64,000 nucleotides of DNA from Gemmatimonadota bacterium (GTDB taxonomy: Bacteria; JAAXHH01). Both the position numbers and the translations under genes were made by a program. Below are positions 24,591 through 32,446 of the stretch, piece after piece. Within the stretch, counting starts at the first letter, position 1; each line of letters starts with the position of its first letter. Below the pieces are notes generated by a model. It saw only the letters and a list, made by a program, of their open reading frames with translations, did not search any database and had not been told where the DNA came from. The DNA lies in assembly GCA_009838645.1 (NCBI GenBank), contig VXRC01000017.1:121553-185552 (forward strand), in the 5' to 3' direction.

Positions 24591-25880
24591 TTGAAGATCA
24601 ATACGATTCGTAATAACATTAGTCATAGTATCGCACTGCCAGGAAGCAAATCGATTACGCTGAGAAACCTGGTGCTCGCGTCGCTGGCCGAGGGAACGAC
24701 CGAGATCGACGCTCCCTGCGACTGCGACGACACCTGGGAAATGGTGGAATGCCTGGGTATACTCGGGATCGAGATCCAGGCGAGTGACGACTATCGGCGG
24801 ATGACCGTGGAAGGAAGAGGCGGACGATTCGCCGAAGGGCCGGTCAGCCTCGACCTCGGACTCAGCGGTACTACGGCCCGATTCCTGATCGCCCTATCGG
24901 CCCTGAGGACCGACGAGACCCGGCTGGCCGGACGGGGCAGTCTGAATGAAAGACCTAATGCTCCTCTGCTCGACGCTTTGGAGCAAATGGGGGGAGCAAC
25001 CGAGTCGGCCAATGGCGGTTGCCTCCCTGTTATCATACGGGGACCTGATAAGTTCAGGCGCTCGGTCCGGATGAAAGGCGATGTGTCCAGCCAGTTCTTC
25101 TCCGCCCTGTTGCAGATCGCACCGGTACTGCCCGAGGGCCTTGAAATTCAGGTCGAAGGCGAACTCGTCAGCAAGCCTTACATCGACATTACACTGAACG
25201 AAATGCGGACGTTCGGCGTGGACGTGGAGAACGACAACTACCGCAAGTTCCGGGTCGCCCCACAGCGTTACCGTTCAGGACCCCGGTCGGTGGAAGGCGA
25301 TGCTTCCGCCGGCTCCTATTTCTCGGCGCTCGCCCTGATGCACGGCGGGAAGGTGGTCATAGAGAACCTCGGATCCGAATCCCGGCAAGGGGATATCCGT
25401 TTCCTGTACATCTGCGAAATCCTGGGCGCCCAAGTCCGGATGGACGAGAAAAAGACGGTCATTGAAGGGCCGAAGGATGGCCGCGTACGGGCGGCCACGG
25501 AAGAAATCCACTGCGGGGATATTCCGGACGCAGCGCTAACCCTGATCGCCGTTTCACCACTAATACCAGGTACGACCCGCATAACCGGGATCGGCACGCT
25601 GAAGCAGAAGGAGTGCGACCGGATCGAGTGTCCTGCGGCGGAGCTGCGGAAGATCGGAGTGGCAGTGAAGACGGGCCCGGACTCCATCGAGGTTGGGGAA
25701 CTGCCGACAGGTGCCCTGAACGCCACCGAATATATCTCCGTCGAAACCTATCACGACCACCGCATGGCCATGAGTTTCGCCGTACTGGGCACCCGCCTCG
25801 GGAACCTGGACATCCTCGATCCGGATGTAGTGGGGAAGACCTATCCGCGCTTCTGGGAGGATCTGGCGAAGTTACAGTAG
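24591..25880 (+). CDS. aroA: 3-Phosphoshikimate 1-carboxyvinyltransferase (EPSP synthase)
   Basis: A 429-residue enzyme of the EPSP synthase/MurA fold that joins shikimate-3-phosphate and phosphoenolpyruvate in aromatic amino acid synthesis. Motifs visible are LPGSKSITLR, the PEP loop LSGTTARF, GDVSSQF, the catalytic GDIPDAALT, KECDRI and YHDHRMAMSFAVLG. Two motifs differ from E. coli: SNR becomes TLR and NAGTAMRP becomes LSGTTARF, close to the Bacillus-type variants. The start is TTG at 24591, with no nearby ATG upstream of LPGSKS. No other shikimate-pathway gene is in the window. It may be the only AroA of the cell or a divergent paralogue. Confidence 0.9.
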   Translation: MKINTIRNNISHSIALPGSKSITLRNLVLASLAEGTTEIDAPCDCDDTWEMVECLGILGIEIQASDDYRRMTVEGRGGRFAEGPVSLDLGLSGTTARFLIALSALRTDETRLAGRGSLNERPNAPLLDALEQMGGATESANGGCLPVIIRGPDKFRRSVRMKGDVSSQFFSALLQIAPVLPEGLEIQVEGELVSKPYIDITLNEMRTFGVDVENDNYRKFRVAPQRYRSGPRSVEGDASAGSYFSALALMHGGKVVIENLGSESRQGDIRFLYICEILGAQVRMDEKKTVIEGPKDGRVRAATEEIHCGDIPDAALTLIAVSPLIPGTTRITGIGTLKQKECDRIECPAAELRKIGVAVKTGPDSIEVGELPTGALNATEYISVETYHDHRMAMSFAVLGTRLGNLDILDPDVVGKTYPRFWEDLAKLQ

Positions 25881-26059
25881 TGGGATCGACAGTCCTTGTA
25901 CCCAATCCAAGACTAAATGCCGTCTGAACGTTATCGGTTCTTAAAACCAGCCGGGCATCGTTGTCAGTCAAAAACGTTAGCGGAGTTTGGTTGGGCGTCC
26001 CAGGTGTTCCTATTCGCTGTTCTACCTCGTAACAGTCCCAGAATTCACGCACACTTTCT

Positions 26060-26431
26060 TTAGGATTCCATTCCCGGATTCCTGAGCAATACATCGGTCG
26101 TGATCCAAAGATGCCCATGCAACGCCCGGGCCATGGGCATGGTAATGGCGCGCTTACCGGACAGCACATCCGAAACTCTCCCTCGACTCCCGAAGATTGG
26201 TATCAGGTCGCGAGGACGCAGACCTGCCTGTTCCATGCGGAACCGGATCGCCTCGTGCGGTTCCGGATAACCCATGGGACAGTGCTCGTCCTCCCAGGAC
26301 TTGACGAGCGCGGCCAGCACGCCCAGTTCATCTCCTTCCGGGCTACCGTATTCACTGCCCATGAGTTTGTCTATACGGGCTAGAGCTTTTTCATGATCCG
26401 CTTCCGAGCGGATGGGTTTGATGTCAGCCAT
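26060..26431 (-). CDS. higA: HigA-like antitoxin with helix-turn-helix
   Basis: A 123-residue protein resembling HigA-type antitoxins. The HTH region FRMEQAGLRPRDLIPIFGS then RGRVSDVLSGKRAITMPMARALH matches the typical pattern. The N-terminal acidic helix (IRSEADHEKALARIDKLMG) is the usual toxin-binding or dimerisation part. It should repress its own promoter and neutralise a HigB mRNA interferase. Two bp upstream lies only the C-terminal tail of a HigB toxin, so this antitoxin appears orphaned. The stretch 25881-26059 beyond its stop has no convincing gene. Confidence 0.85.
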   Translation of the reverse strand: MADIKPIRSEADHEKALARIDKLMGSEYGSPEGDELGVLAALVKSWEDEHCPMGYPEPHEAIRFRMEQAGLRPRDLIPIFGSRGRVSDVLSGKRAITMPMARALHGHLWITTDVLLRNPGMES

Positions 26432-26433
26432 TT

Positions 26434-26529
26434 CTATATCCTTTTTGCGTCAATACCGGTGTACTGATCGTGCGTCCCGATAAACCTTATTCGTACCAAT
26501 CGATGCGCGTACCTACAGGAACGCTCCAT
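26434..26529 (-). pseudogene. higB: Truncated HigB toxin, C-terminal remnant
   Basis: Reading leftward from 26529, a 31-codon frame ends VRIRFIGTHDQYTGIDAKRI. This matches the conserved C-terminal end of HigB mRNA interferases (pattern YIRFVGTHxEYDxID) and sits directly before higA, as in intact higBA loci. A normal HigB is about 95-105 residues, so roughly three quarters are missing. The frame begins exactly after the stop codon of the solute-binding protein gene at 26530, suggesting that a deletion or insertion joined that gene to the toxin remnant. Confidence 0.8.
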
Positions 26530-28191
26530 CTACCGTCGTATATACAGATCCGTAATCGTGGAATTGTCGATGAAGAAGGGTTCCTGGCCCGTGGAGTCCT
26601 TTTTCCAGCCCGTCAGCCAGGGTTTGCGGAGCTGCAGGAAGTAGTCGTGGTAGAGGAAGACGCCGCCCACGTCCTCGACCAGGATCCGTTCGGCCTCTTT
26701 GTACATCTCGAACCGTCGTTCCTCGTTGGTCTCCCTTGCCGCCTCGTCGACCAGCCGGTCGAACTCCGCGTTCATCCAGTCGTGGCGTCCCGCGCCCACG
26801 GGCCGGGAGTGCCAGACCATGCCAAGGAGGTTGTGGGGATCGGGGAAATCGTACTGGAAGGGGATCAGGCTAAAGTCGATCCGGTACTGGGCCATGGCCT
26901 CGCTGTAGACCCTGGGCTCCATGTTCCGGACGCCGACGTTGAGGTCCAGGTTGTTAGACAGCATGCCCGATATCGCTTCGGCCGCCATGATGCGGTTGGG
27001 ATCGTTGCGAAGCCAGATGTCCACGGAGGGGAATCCCCGGCCGCCCGGATACCCGGCCTCGGCAAGGAGGCTGCGCGCCAGTTCGGGATCGTACCGCTGG
27101 ACGTCTTTGAGTTCGTCGCCCGAGTAGCCCGGAAAGCCCGGCGGCAGCATGGTGTACGCGGGCAGGGCCGTACCCCGCAGCACGATGTTGCAGAGCGCGT
27201 CACGATCTATGGCGTGGCTGATGGCCTTACGCACCCGGTGGTCGTTGAATACGCCTTCGCGCGTCCGGAAGAACAGGTAAAGCGCGTTGAAGTCCATGTA
27301 CTTGTGCAATTCCGCGCTCAGCTCGGGGTCTTCCTCGATCCGGCTTAAGTCGCGCACGTCGATCTGCACCAGGTCCAGCTCGTCGTTCTCGTAGGAAAGC
27401 AGTCCGGTGCTTATCCGGCTTCTGAACATGGAATGGATCTCGGACAAATACCCCTTGATCGGACCGTTGTAATAGGGATCGAGGGACATGGTGAGACGCT
27501 CGCCGATGCGCCAGTTCTCCACCTTGTAGGACGAATTGCTGACGACGTTCTCGTCCGACGCCCAGCGGGGGCCGAACCGTTCGACCTGCCAGCGCGGAAC
27601 CGGGATCGACGTAAAGAAGGCGGCGATCATGGGCAGGTACGGGCAGGGTCCGTCGGTTTCGATCACGAGGGTCATGTCGTCCACCGCGTTTACGCCGACC
27701 GTGTTCGGGTCGTCGGTCTGCCCGGTATTGAACGCCCGTGCGCCCTTGATATTGTAGTAGAAGAAGGCGTAGCCGCTGCCCGACGCGGGATCCAGCATGC
27801 GCTTGTAGCTGTATTCGAAGTCGTGGGCGGTGACGGGTCGGCCGTCGCTCCACCGGGCGCCGGGACGCATGTAGAACGTCCACTTCGTCTGGTCCTCGTT
27901 GGCCGTCCAACGGGTAGCCGCGCCCGGGATCACGCGATTGTTGTGGTCCAGCATGGTGAGGCGCTCGAAGAGGAAGACGATGCCGCCCACCTCGTAGATG
28001 GCCACGCCGATGTCCAGGTTGGTCGGCTCGTCATTCAGAAACCGGAAGACCTGCCGGTCGAGCGGCGCCGCGTCCGCCGGCATGACTCGACCGACGGCGT
28101 TGCGCACCTGGGCCTCCGGGATTCCGGTGTATACCGTAAGCCCGAGCATGGCAAGGCCCAGCACTGCGGTCAATAAAGCTGCAGGTCTCAT
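26530..28191 (-). CDS. Extracellular solute-binding protein, family 5
   Basis: A 553-residue binding protein of the DppA/OppA class and a clear paralogue of the one at 14303-16099. An N-terminal hydrophobic segment (LLTAVLGLAMLGLTVYTG) acts as signal or anchor. Hallmarks are WTFYMRPGARWSDGRPVTA, KAISHAIDRDAL and FPDPHNLLGMVWHSR. No transporter permease or ATPase is close. It follows the aldo/keto reductase gene by 18 nt and ends directly at the higB remnant. Its C-terminus (DLYIRR) is shorter than the paralogue's, which may reflect the rearrangement at that junction. Confidence 0.88.
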   Translation of the reverse strand: MRPAALLTAVLGLAMLGLTVYTGIPEAQVRNAVGRVMPADAAPLDRQVFRFLNDEPTNLDIGVAIYEVGGIVFLFERLTMLDHNNRVIPGAATRWTANEDQTKWTFYMRPGARWSDGRPVTAHDFEYSYKRMLDPASGSGYAFFYYNIKGARAFNTGQTDDPNTVGVNAVDDMTLVIETDGPCPYLPMIAAFFTSIPVPRWQVERFGPRWASDENVVSNSSYKVENWRIGERLTMSLDPYYNGPIKGYLSEIHSMFRSRISTGLLSYENDELDLVQIDVRDLSRIEEDPELSAELHKYMDFNALYLFFRTREGVFNDHRVRKAISHAIDRDALCNIVLRGTALPAYTMLPPGFPGYSGDELKDVQRYDPELARSLLAEAGYPGGRGFPSVDIWLRNDPNRIMAAEAISGMLSNNLDLNVGVRNMEPRVYSEAMAQYRIDFSLIPFQYDFPDPHNLLGMVWHSRPVGAGRHDWMNAEFDRLVDEAARETNEERRFEMYKEAERILVEDVGGVFLYHDYFLQLRKPWLTGWKKDSTGQEPFFIDNSTITDLYIRR

Positions 28192-28209
28192 TGAAGTATT
28201 CCTTCGCGA

Positions 28210-29187
28210 TCAGGACCGCGCCGCCCGTTCCAGGTTCAGCCAGGCCATCTCTTCGGCCGTCAGCTTCGTTTGAAGCGCCTGCAGGTTGGCCCTGATCTCA
28301 TCGCCGTTTCGGGCGCCGACCAGCGCGAAGATGTTAAGCGGCTGGCTAAGCACGTAAGCAAGGGCGACCTGGGGTATGGATAGGCCCTTTTGGCTCGCCA
28401 GTTCCTCCACCCGGTCCAGCCGGTCGAAGTTGTCGTCGGTGCAGTAAGACCTGACGGAACTCTCGTCGAAGAGGCCCTGTTCGGCCAGCGTTTCGTAATT
28501 ATCGCGATTCACCCGGCCGGAGAAGAACCCGCTGGCGATGCTGGACCAGGTAAACAGCGGCATCTGGTTTTCCTGGTACCACGACCGCGCGTCGGCTCCG
28601 TCCTTCCCGCTGATGCTGATACATCCTCTCCAGGGCGGTTCGGCCTGTTCGGCCAGGCTGAAATTCGGACTGCTCACGGTGAAGGGCTGCTGTCCGCTGG
28701 TGGCGGCGTAGAGGTTCGCCCTTTCGATGCGGTCATGGGTCCAGTTGGATCCGCCAATCACGCCCAGGTTGCCCGCGCTGATGTACTGATTGAGCGTATC
28801 CATGATCGGAGCGACGGGAACCCTTACGTCGTCGCGATGCAGAAGGTAGAGATCCACGTAGTCCGTATTCAAGCGGGCCAGGGAGTCGTGCAGGTCCGAT
28901 GAGATATCGTAGGGCGTCACGCGGGCCCGGTCCGCATTCATGTGGCAGCACTTGGTGAGAATGACGATTTCCCGGCGCAGGCCCCGGTCTTCGATCCAGC
29001 GGCCCAGCACGCGTTCGCATTCGCCGCCGCCGTACAGGTGGGCGCTGTCAAAGGTGTTGATCCCGGCGTCGTACACCTGGTCCAGCAGGTCGAAGCTGTA
29101 TTCCTCTTCGGCGAAACTCAGCATGATGGTGCCCTGTACCAGACGCGATACGGGCTTGTCGACATTCGCAATGTTGCCGTACTCCAT
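28210..29187 (-). CDS. Aldo/keto reductase family oxidoreductase
   Basis: A 325-residue NADP-dependent (beta/alpha)8 oxidoreductase. The catalytic tetrad is visible: Asp and Tyr in FDSAHLYGGG, Lys in VILTKC and His in YLLHRDD. The C-terminal cofactor segment NIFALVGARNGDEIRAN is also present. The family reduces sugar aldehydes and ketones, and the neighbouring Gfo/Idh/MocA oxidoreductase suggests sugar or sugar-acid catabolism. It lies between that gene and the solute-binding protein gene, all leftward. A pentamer repeat occupies the gap upstream. Confidence 0.9.
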   Translation of the reverse strand: MEYGNIANVDKPVSRLVQGTIMLSFAEEEYSFDLLDQVYDAGINTFDSAHLYGGGECERVLGRWIEDRGLRREIVILTKCCHMNADRARVTPYDISSDLHDSLARLNTDYVDLYLLHRDDVRVPVAPIMDTLNQYISAGNLGVIGGSNWTHDRIERANLYAATSGQQPFTVSSPNFSLAEQAEPPWRGCISISGKDGADARSWYQENQMPLFTWSSIASGFFSGRVNRDNYETLAEQGLFDESSVRSYCTDDNFDRLDRVEELASQKGLSIPQVALAYVLSQPLNIFALVGARNGDEIRANLQALQTKLTAEEMAWLNLERAARS

Positions 29188-29255
29188 GGGTGCTCCTTTA
29201 ATTTCGCTTTATACGGTGATTACAAAACACGTTCTGGTGTAGTGTGCCGTGGGCC

Positions 29256-29295
29256 GGTTTGGTCTGGTCTGGTCTGGTCTGGTTTGGTTTGGTCT
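29256..29295. repeat. Eight-copy GGTYT pentamer repeat
   Basis: Eight consecutive pentamers, five GGTCT and three GGTTT, fill 40 bp between the stop of the Gfo/Idh gene and the start of the aldo/keto reductase gene. The array lies about 70 bp upstream of the reductase start, where copy-number change could alter expression. Confidence 0.9.
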
Positions 29296-29326
29296 TTCGG
29301 CATTTCCGGCGCCATTACCGGAACCA

Positions 29327-30313
29327 TCATTCCATCGGATACTTCAACCCGATCCCGGCCCGGACGGTGTCCAGCGTCCTCATGATGGCCAGGGTCTCGT
29401 CCAGGGGGAGCGCGGGACTCTCGAGCAACCCTTCACGGAGGCAACGCCCCGCTTCCTCGATCTCGTATTTGAATCCGTTCTCCACGCGCGGCGGCTCCAC
29501 CGATACCGGTTCCTCGCCGTCCGGGTTCAGCGTTGCGGTATAGGTGTCATAGAATGCAGACGGGATGCGGATGTTGCCCTGCGTCCCGTGGATGGACACG
29601 GCGCCGGGCGTGCTGGTCCGGACGGCGCAGGTCAACGCGGCCATGGCGCCCGAGTCGTAACGGAAGGCCATGGTGGTCTGCTCATCGACCCCCGTTGCGC
29701 CAATGTCCGCCAGCGCAGCGACCCGGTCCGGTTGCTTACCGTAGACCATCGAAGCCATAGATACAATGTATACACCGATATCCAGGAGGGCGCCCCCGCC
29801 CAGTTCGGGATTCAGCAGGCGGCCCTCCGGGTTGAACTCCGCGCGGAATCCGAAGTCGGCCATCATGTTCCGTACTTCGCCGATGGCGCCATCGGAGAGC
29901 CACTGTCGTACCTGCGCGATGGCCGGCAGGAATCGCGTCCACATGGCCTCCATGAGGAAAAGACCCCGCTGCCGCGCGCACCGGATCATGGCTTCCGCTT
30001 CCGATGCGTTGAGGGCGAAGGGTTTCTCGCAGAGCACGGGCTTGTCCGCGTTCAGGCATAGCAGCGTGTCCCGGCAGTGCATGGGGTGCGGGGTGGACAC
30101 GTAGATCGCGTCGACCTCCGGGTCTTCCGCCAGGGACGTGTAGGACGGGTGTCTCCGGGGCACATCGAACTCGTCGCCGAAGGCGTCCGCCGTGCCCTGC
30201 GCCCGGGACCCGACGGCAGACAGCTCGGCATCCGGCACCACCACGAGCGCTTCGGCGAACTTGTGGGCGATCTTCCCGGTTCCAAGAATGCCCCATCGAA
30301 TGGTTTCAGGCAT
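29327..30313 (-). CDS. Gfo/Idh/MocA family oxidoreductase
   Basis: A 328-residue NAD(P)-dependent dehydrogenase. The Rossmann motif is WGILGTGKIAHKFAEAL at the N-terminus and the catalytic EKP motif is in VLCEKPFALN. The C-terminal part supplies the alpha/beta substrate domain (GGGALLDIGVYIVSMA). The sequence resembles the trans-1,2-dihydrobenzene-1,2-diol or D-xylose dehydrogenase branch, but the substrate is uncertain. It is the first of three leftward catabolic genes. Confidence 0.9.
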   Translation of the reverse strand: MPETIRWGILGTGKIAHKFAEALVVVPDAELSAVGSRAQGTADAFGDEFDVPRRHPSYTSLAEDPEVDAIYVSTPHPMHCRDTLLCLNADKPVLCEKPFALNASEAEAMIRCARQRGLFLMEAMWTRFLPAIAQVRQWLSDGAIGEVRNMMADFGFRAEFNPEGRLLNPELGGGALLDIGVYIVSMASMVYGKQPDRVAALADIGATGVDEQTTMAFRYDSGAMAALTCAVRTSTPGAVSIHGTQGNIRIPSAFYDTYTATLNPDGEEPVSVEPPRVENGFKYEIEEAGRCLREGLLESPALPLDETLAIMRTLDTVRAGIGLKYPME

Positions 30314-30391
30314 GTACGCTCCGCTTTCTGACGTGGATATTACGACTTTCGTGAAAACTGGCTTCGGCGAGATACTTGTATTTATGTGTAA

Positions 30392-30787
30392 TCACCGGAT
30401 GCGTTCCTTCGCCCAGTGGAGGACAGCTTCTGCTATGGCGATGGCTTCGTTGTACTCTTGGCTGGTAACGGGATCTATGTCACCGGGATAGCGTGTAATC
30501 GCGGCATATTTAGTCAATTTGCTGGCTTGTTGGATCGGTGCTGGTATGACCTCTCCCTTGTCTTCCAATAGTGACAACAGGTAATCGAGGTCATGCACAA
30601 AAGGAAACTCGATGTTGCGTGAGATCATCACGGCTTTGATCGCTTTTTCTGCGGCCTGCTGGGCGTTGAAGCACAGACTCTCGATTTATACACCTGGAAC
30701 CTCATTCGTCGCCTGAGTCAGGTCACTTCTTGCGCGGTTAATCCACTCCCGCGGGTCGTCAGGTGGAAAGCGTTCAGGAAGATTCAT
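30392..30787 (-). pseudogene. HEPN-domain toxin gene with an in-frame nonsense codon
   Basis: The frame from ATG 30787 to the stop at 30392 encodes a complete HEPN protein of about 131 residues, interrupted by TAA at 30686-30688 (codon 34). Before it comes EWINRARSDLTQATNEVPGV and directly after it, in the same frame, IESLCFNAQQAAEKAIKAV, the most conserved HEPN segment. Relatives normally have Tyr or another residue here, so one base change from TAT or TAC explains the stop. It overlaps the nucleotidyltransferase gene by 14 nt, as in HEPN/MNT toxin-antitoxin pairs. An internal ATG at 30631 could give only a 79-residue fragment. Confidence 0.82.
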
Positions 30788-31100
30788 AGACGATCCTTCC
30801 TTCGCGCAGTGCGGGCTTGATGACCAAGGCGTGGCTGTCCTTGTATCGCTCGACCGCCGTTGGCGTGACGACGATGGCGTCAACAGCTGCTCCGACCCGG
30901 TGCAAGTTCATGTAAATCTCGCCCATCAGGTCAAGTGGACGCGCGCATTCCTTAACGATGAGCAGATCGACATCGCTGTGTCGGTTCATCTCGCCGCGGG
31001 CGGCAGACCCGAAAAGGATGATCTTTTCTGGCTCAGCCACCTCTACAACGCGTCGGATGATTTCGTCCAAGATCTGCGGGTCGAGCTTTCCTTCGTTCAT
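30774..31100 (-). CDS. MNT-type nucleotidyltransferase antitoxin
   Basis: A 108-residue minimal nucleotidyltransferase. The family signature GSx10DxD is complete: GSAARGEMNRHSDVD. Proteins of this kind pair with HEPN toxins and inactivate them, in studied cases by adenylylation of the toxin. It precedes and overlaps the HEPN frame by 14 nt. Since that toxin frame is interrupted, this antitoxin may now be without a partner. It looks intact in length and motifs. Confidence 0.88.
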   Translation of the reverse strand: MNEGKLDPQILDEIIRRVVEVAEPEKIILFGSAARGEMNRHSDVDLLIVKECARPLDLMGEIYMNLHRVGAAVDAIVVTPTAVERYKDSHALVIKPALREGRIVYESS

Positions 31101-31188
31101 GACCCCTCACAGATTTCAACTAGATGCGATCGTGCCGGACGACTTCCCACCTTACCGAATTTCCACTTACCGCTTGAGCTTGTCAACG

Positions 31189-32379
31189 TCAGATCACCGC
31201 AACCGCGCTCCGCGCCGTCTCGTCCCAGTCCGGTTCAGGCGCGGGACGGTCGCTCCAGGCGATGGTCATGGCGCCGTCCTCCACGACGAGCGTGCCCCGG
31301 CAATCGACCGCTTCGTCGGGCGGCCGCGGCTGCAGTCCCATGAAGGCTTCGAAGACGGGGTCGTTCCCGATGGCCAGGATGACGTGGGGATCCCCGCCGT
31401 GCACCTCCACGCCGAAGCTTTCGGCCAACTGGGCCTGTTTGATCTGACCGGTGATGCCGATGCCCCGCTGCCGGACGATATCGGCGGCCTGCATGGCCAG
31501 GTACGGCGCTGTGTTGTACGGCTGCCCACCGATTGCGCCGATCCATTCCAGGGTCAGAACCGGGAGATCGAGGGTGGCGCACAGTTTCTTGAGCCCCAGG
31601 ATGTCGTAGTCCTGCAAGGGCTCTTCGATCCACCGGTAACTGCACTTCTCCATGATGCGCCCGATCTTCACGGCTTCCTCATAGGTATACGATTCGACCG
31701 GATCGTGAAAGAGCATGATTTCGTCGCCGAGAGCCTCACGCAACTTGACGGCCATTTCCCCGTTGGCCTTCACGCCCCGGTAGGAATGATCCTTGCAGCC
31801 GATGAATCCCTCTTCGTCCACGCGCTGCATTGCGTGGGCTACCAGGTCGTCGATGGTGCGACCGCCCACGTTGCAGTAGGCGGGCACGCTTTCCCGGCAT
31901 GCACCGAGCAGCTTGTAGACGGGGAGACGTGCGCTACGGCTCGCCAGGTCCCACAACATCCGGTCGACCGTATCCAGCAAGCCTCTTCCCGTGTACATGA
32001 AGCGTTGGGCCATCCAGAACCGCTGCCACACGTATTCCCGGTCGAAGGCGTCCACGCCGATGAGCATGTGGGCGTAGCGGGCCAGGAACTGGCGGCCCTG
32101 CCATTCCAGTTCCCGTGGATCGTAACCCGTGCCGTAGTCGGCATAGGCGTCCAGATCGCCGTCCGTCACGAGACGGATCACCAGTCGGTACTTCGGTTCG
32201 GGGCCGTCCCCGGTGAAGGCGTATCCGTCGGGCGCGCCGGCGCCGAATCCCTGGTCATGGGTGAACAGCCCGGAGATGCCCGGCGGCACAGGCGCCATGC
32301 TGCCCCGGTCCGCACTGCTCTCGCGGCGGATTTCGGGTTCATCCTTCAGCACGTAGCACTTGACGTCCCGGATCTGCAT
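31189..32379 (-). CDS. Mandelate racemase/muconate lactonizing enzyme family protein
   Basis: A 396-residue enolase-superfamily enzyme that abstracts a proton alpha to a carboxylate, typically to dehydrate sugar acids. Metal ligands can be placed as Asp in MLFHDPVESY, Glu in WIEEPL and Glu in LTLEWIG. Lys in GFIGCKDHSYRGVK and His in VEVHGGDPH are candidate acid/base residues. I chose the ATG at 32379, which has AGGG 6 nt upstream; the frame is open to 32457 but would overlap the preceding gene. It follows a second enolase-superfamily gene by 67 nt. Confidence 0.87.
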   Translation of the reverse strand: MQIRDVKCYVLKDEPEIRRESSADRGSMAPVPPGISGLFTHDQGFGAGAPDGYAFTGDGPEPKYRLVIRLVTDGDLDAYADYGTGYDPRELEWQGRQFLARYAHMLIGVDAFDREYVWQRFWMAQRFMYTGRGLLDTVDRMLWDLASRSARLPVYKLLGACRESVPAYCNVGGRTIDDLVAHAMQRVDEEGFIGCKDHSYRGVKANGEMAVKLREALGDEIMLFHDPVESYTYEEAVKIGRIMEKCSYRWIEEPLQDYDILGLKKLCATLDLPVLTLEWIGAIGGQPYNTAPYLAMQAADIVRQRGIGITGQIKQAQLAESFGVEVHGGDPHVILAIGNDPVFEAFMGLQPRPPDEAVDCRGTLVVEDGAMTIAWSDRPAPEPDWDETARSAVAVI

Positions 32380-32446
32380 GGATTTCCCTGTTCTGGTGGC
32401 CGGTTTTTTCGGGCGGAAGCGCAGATTACCGGCTGGCCATACCGTT

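Noticed and set aside
25459..26169. Leftward open frame across the aroA end and the higA region
   Set aside because: It is mostly antisense to aroA and higA in another frame. The part over 25900-26090 reads like a protein, but has no start codon with a ribosome-binding site and no recognisable motif.
30392..30631. A short stand-alone HEPN gene starting at the internal ATG
   Set aside because: The upstream half of the domain is present in the same frame back to 30787, so the short frame is better explained as the 3' part of a broken gene.
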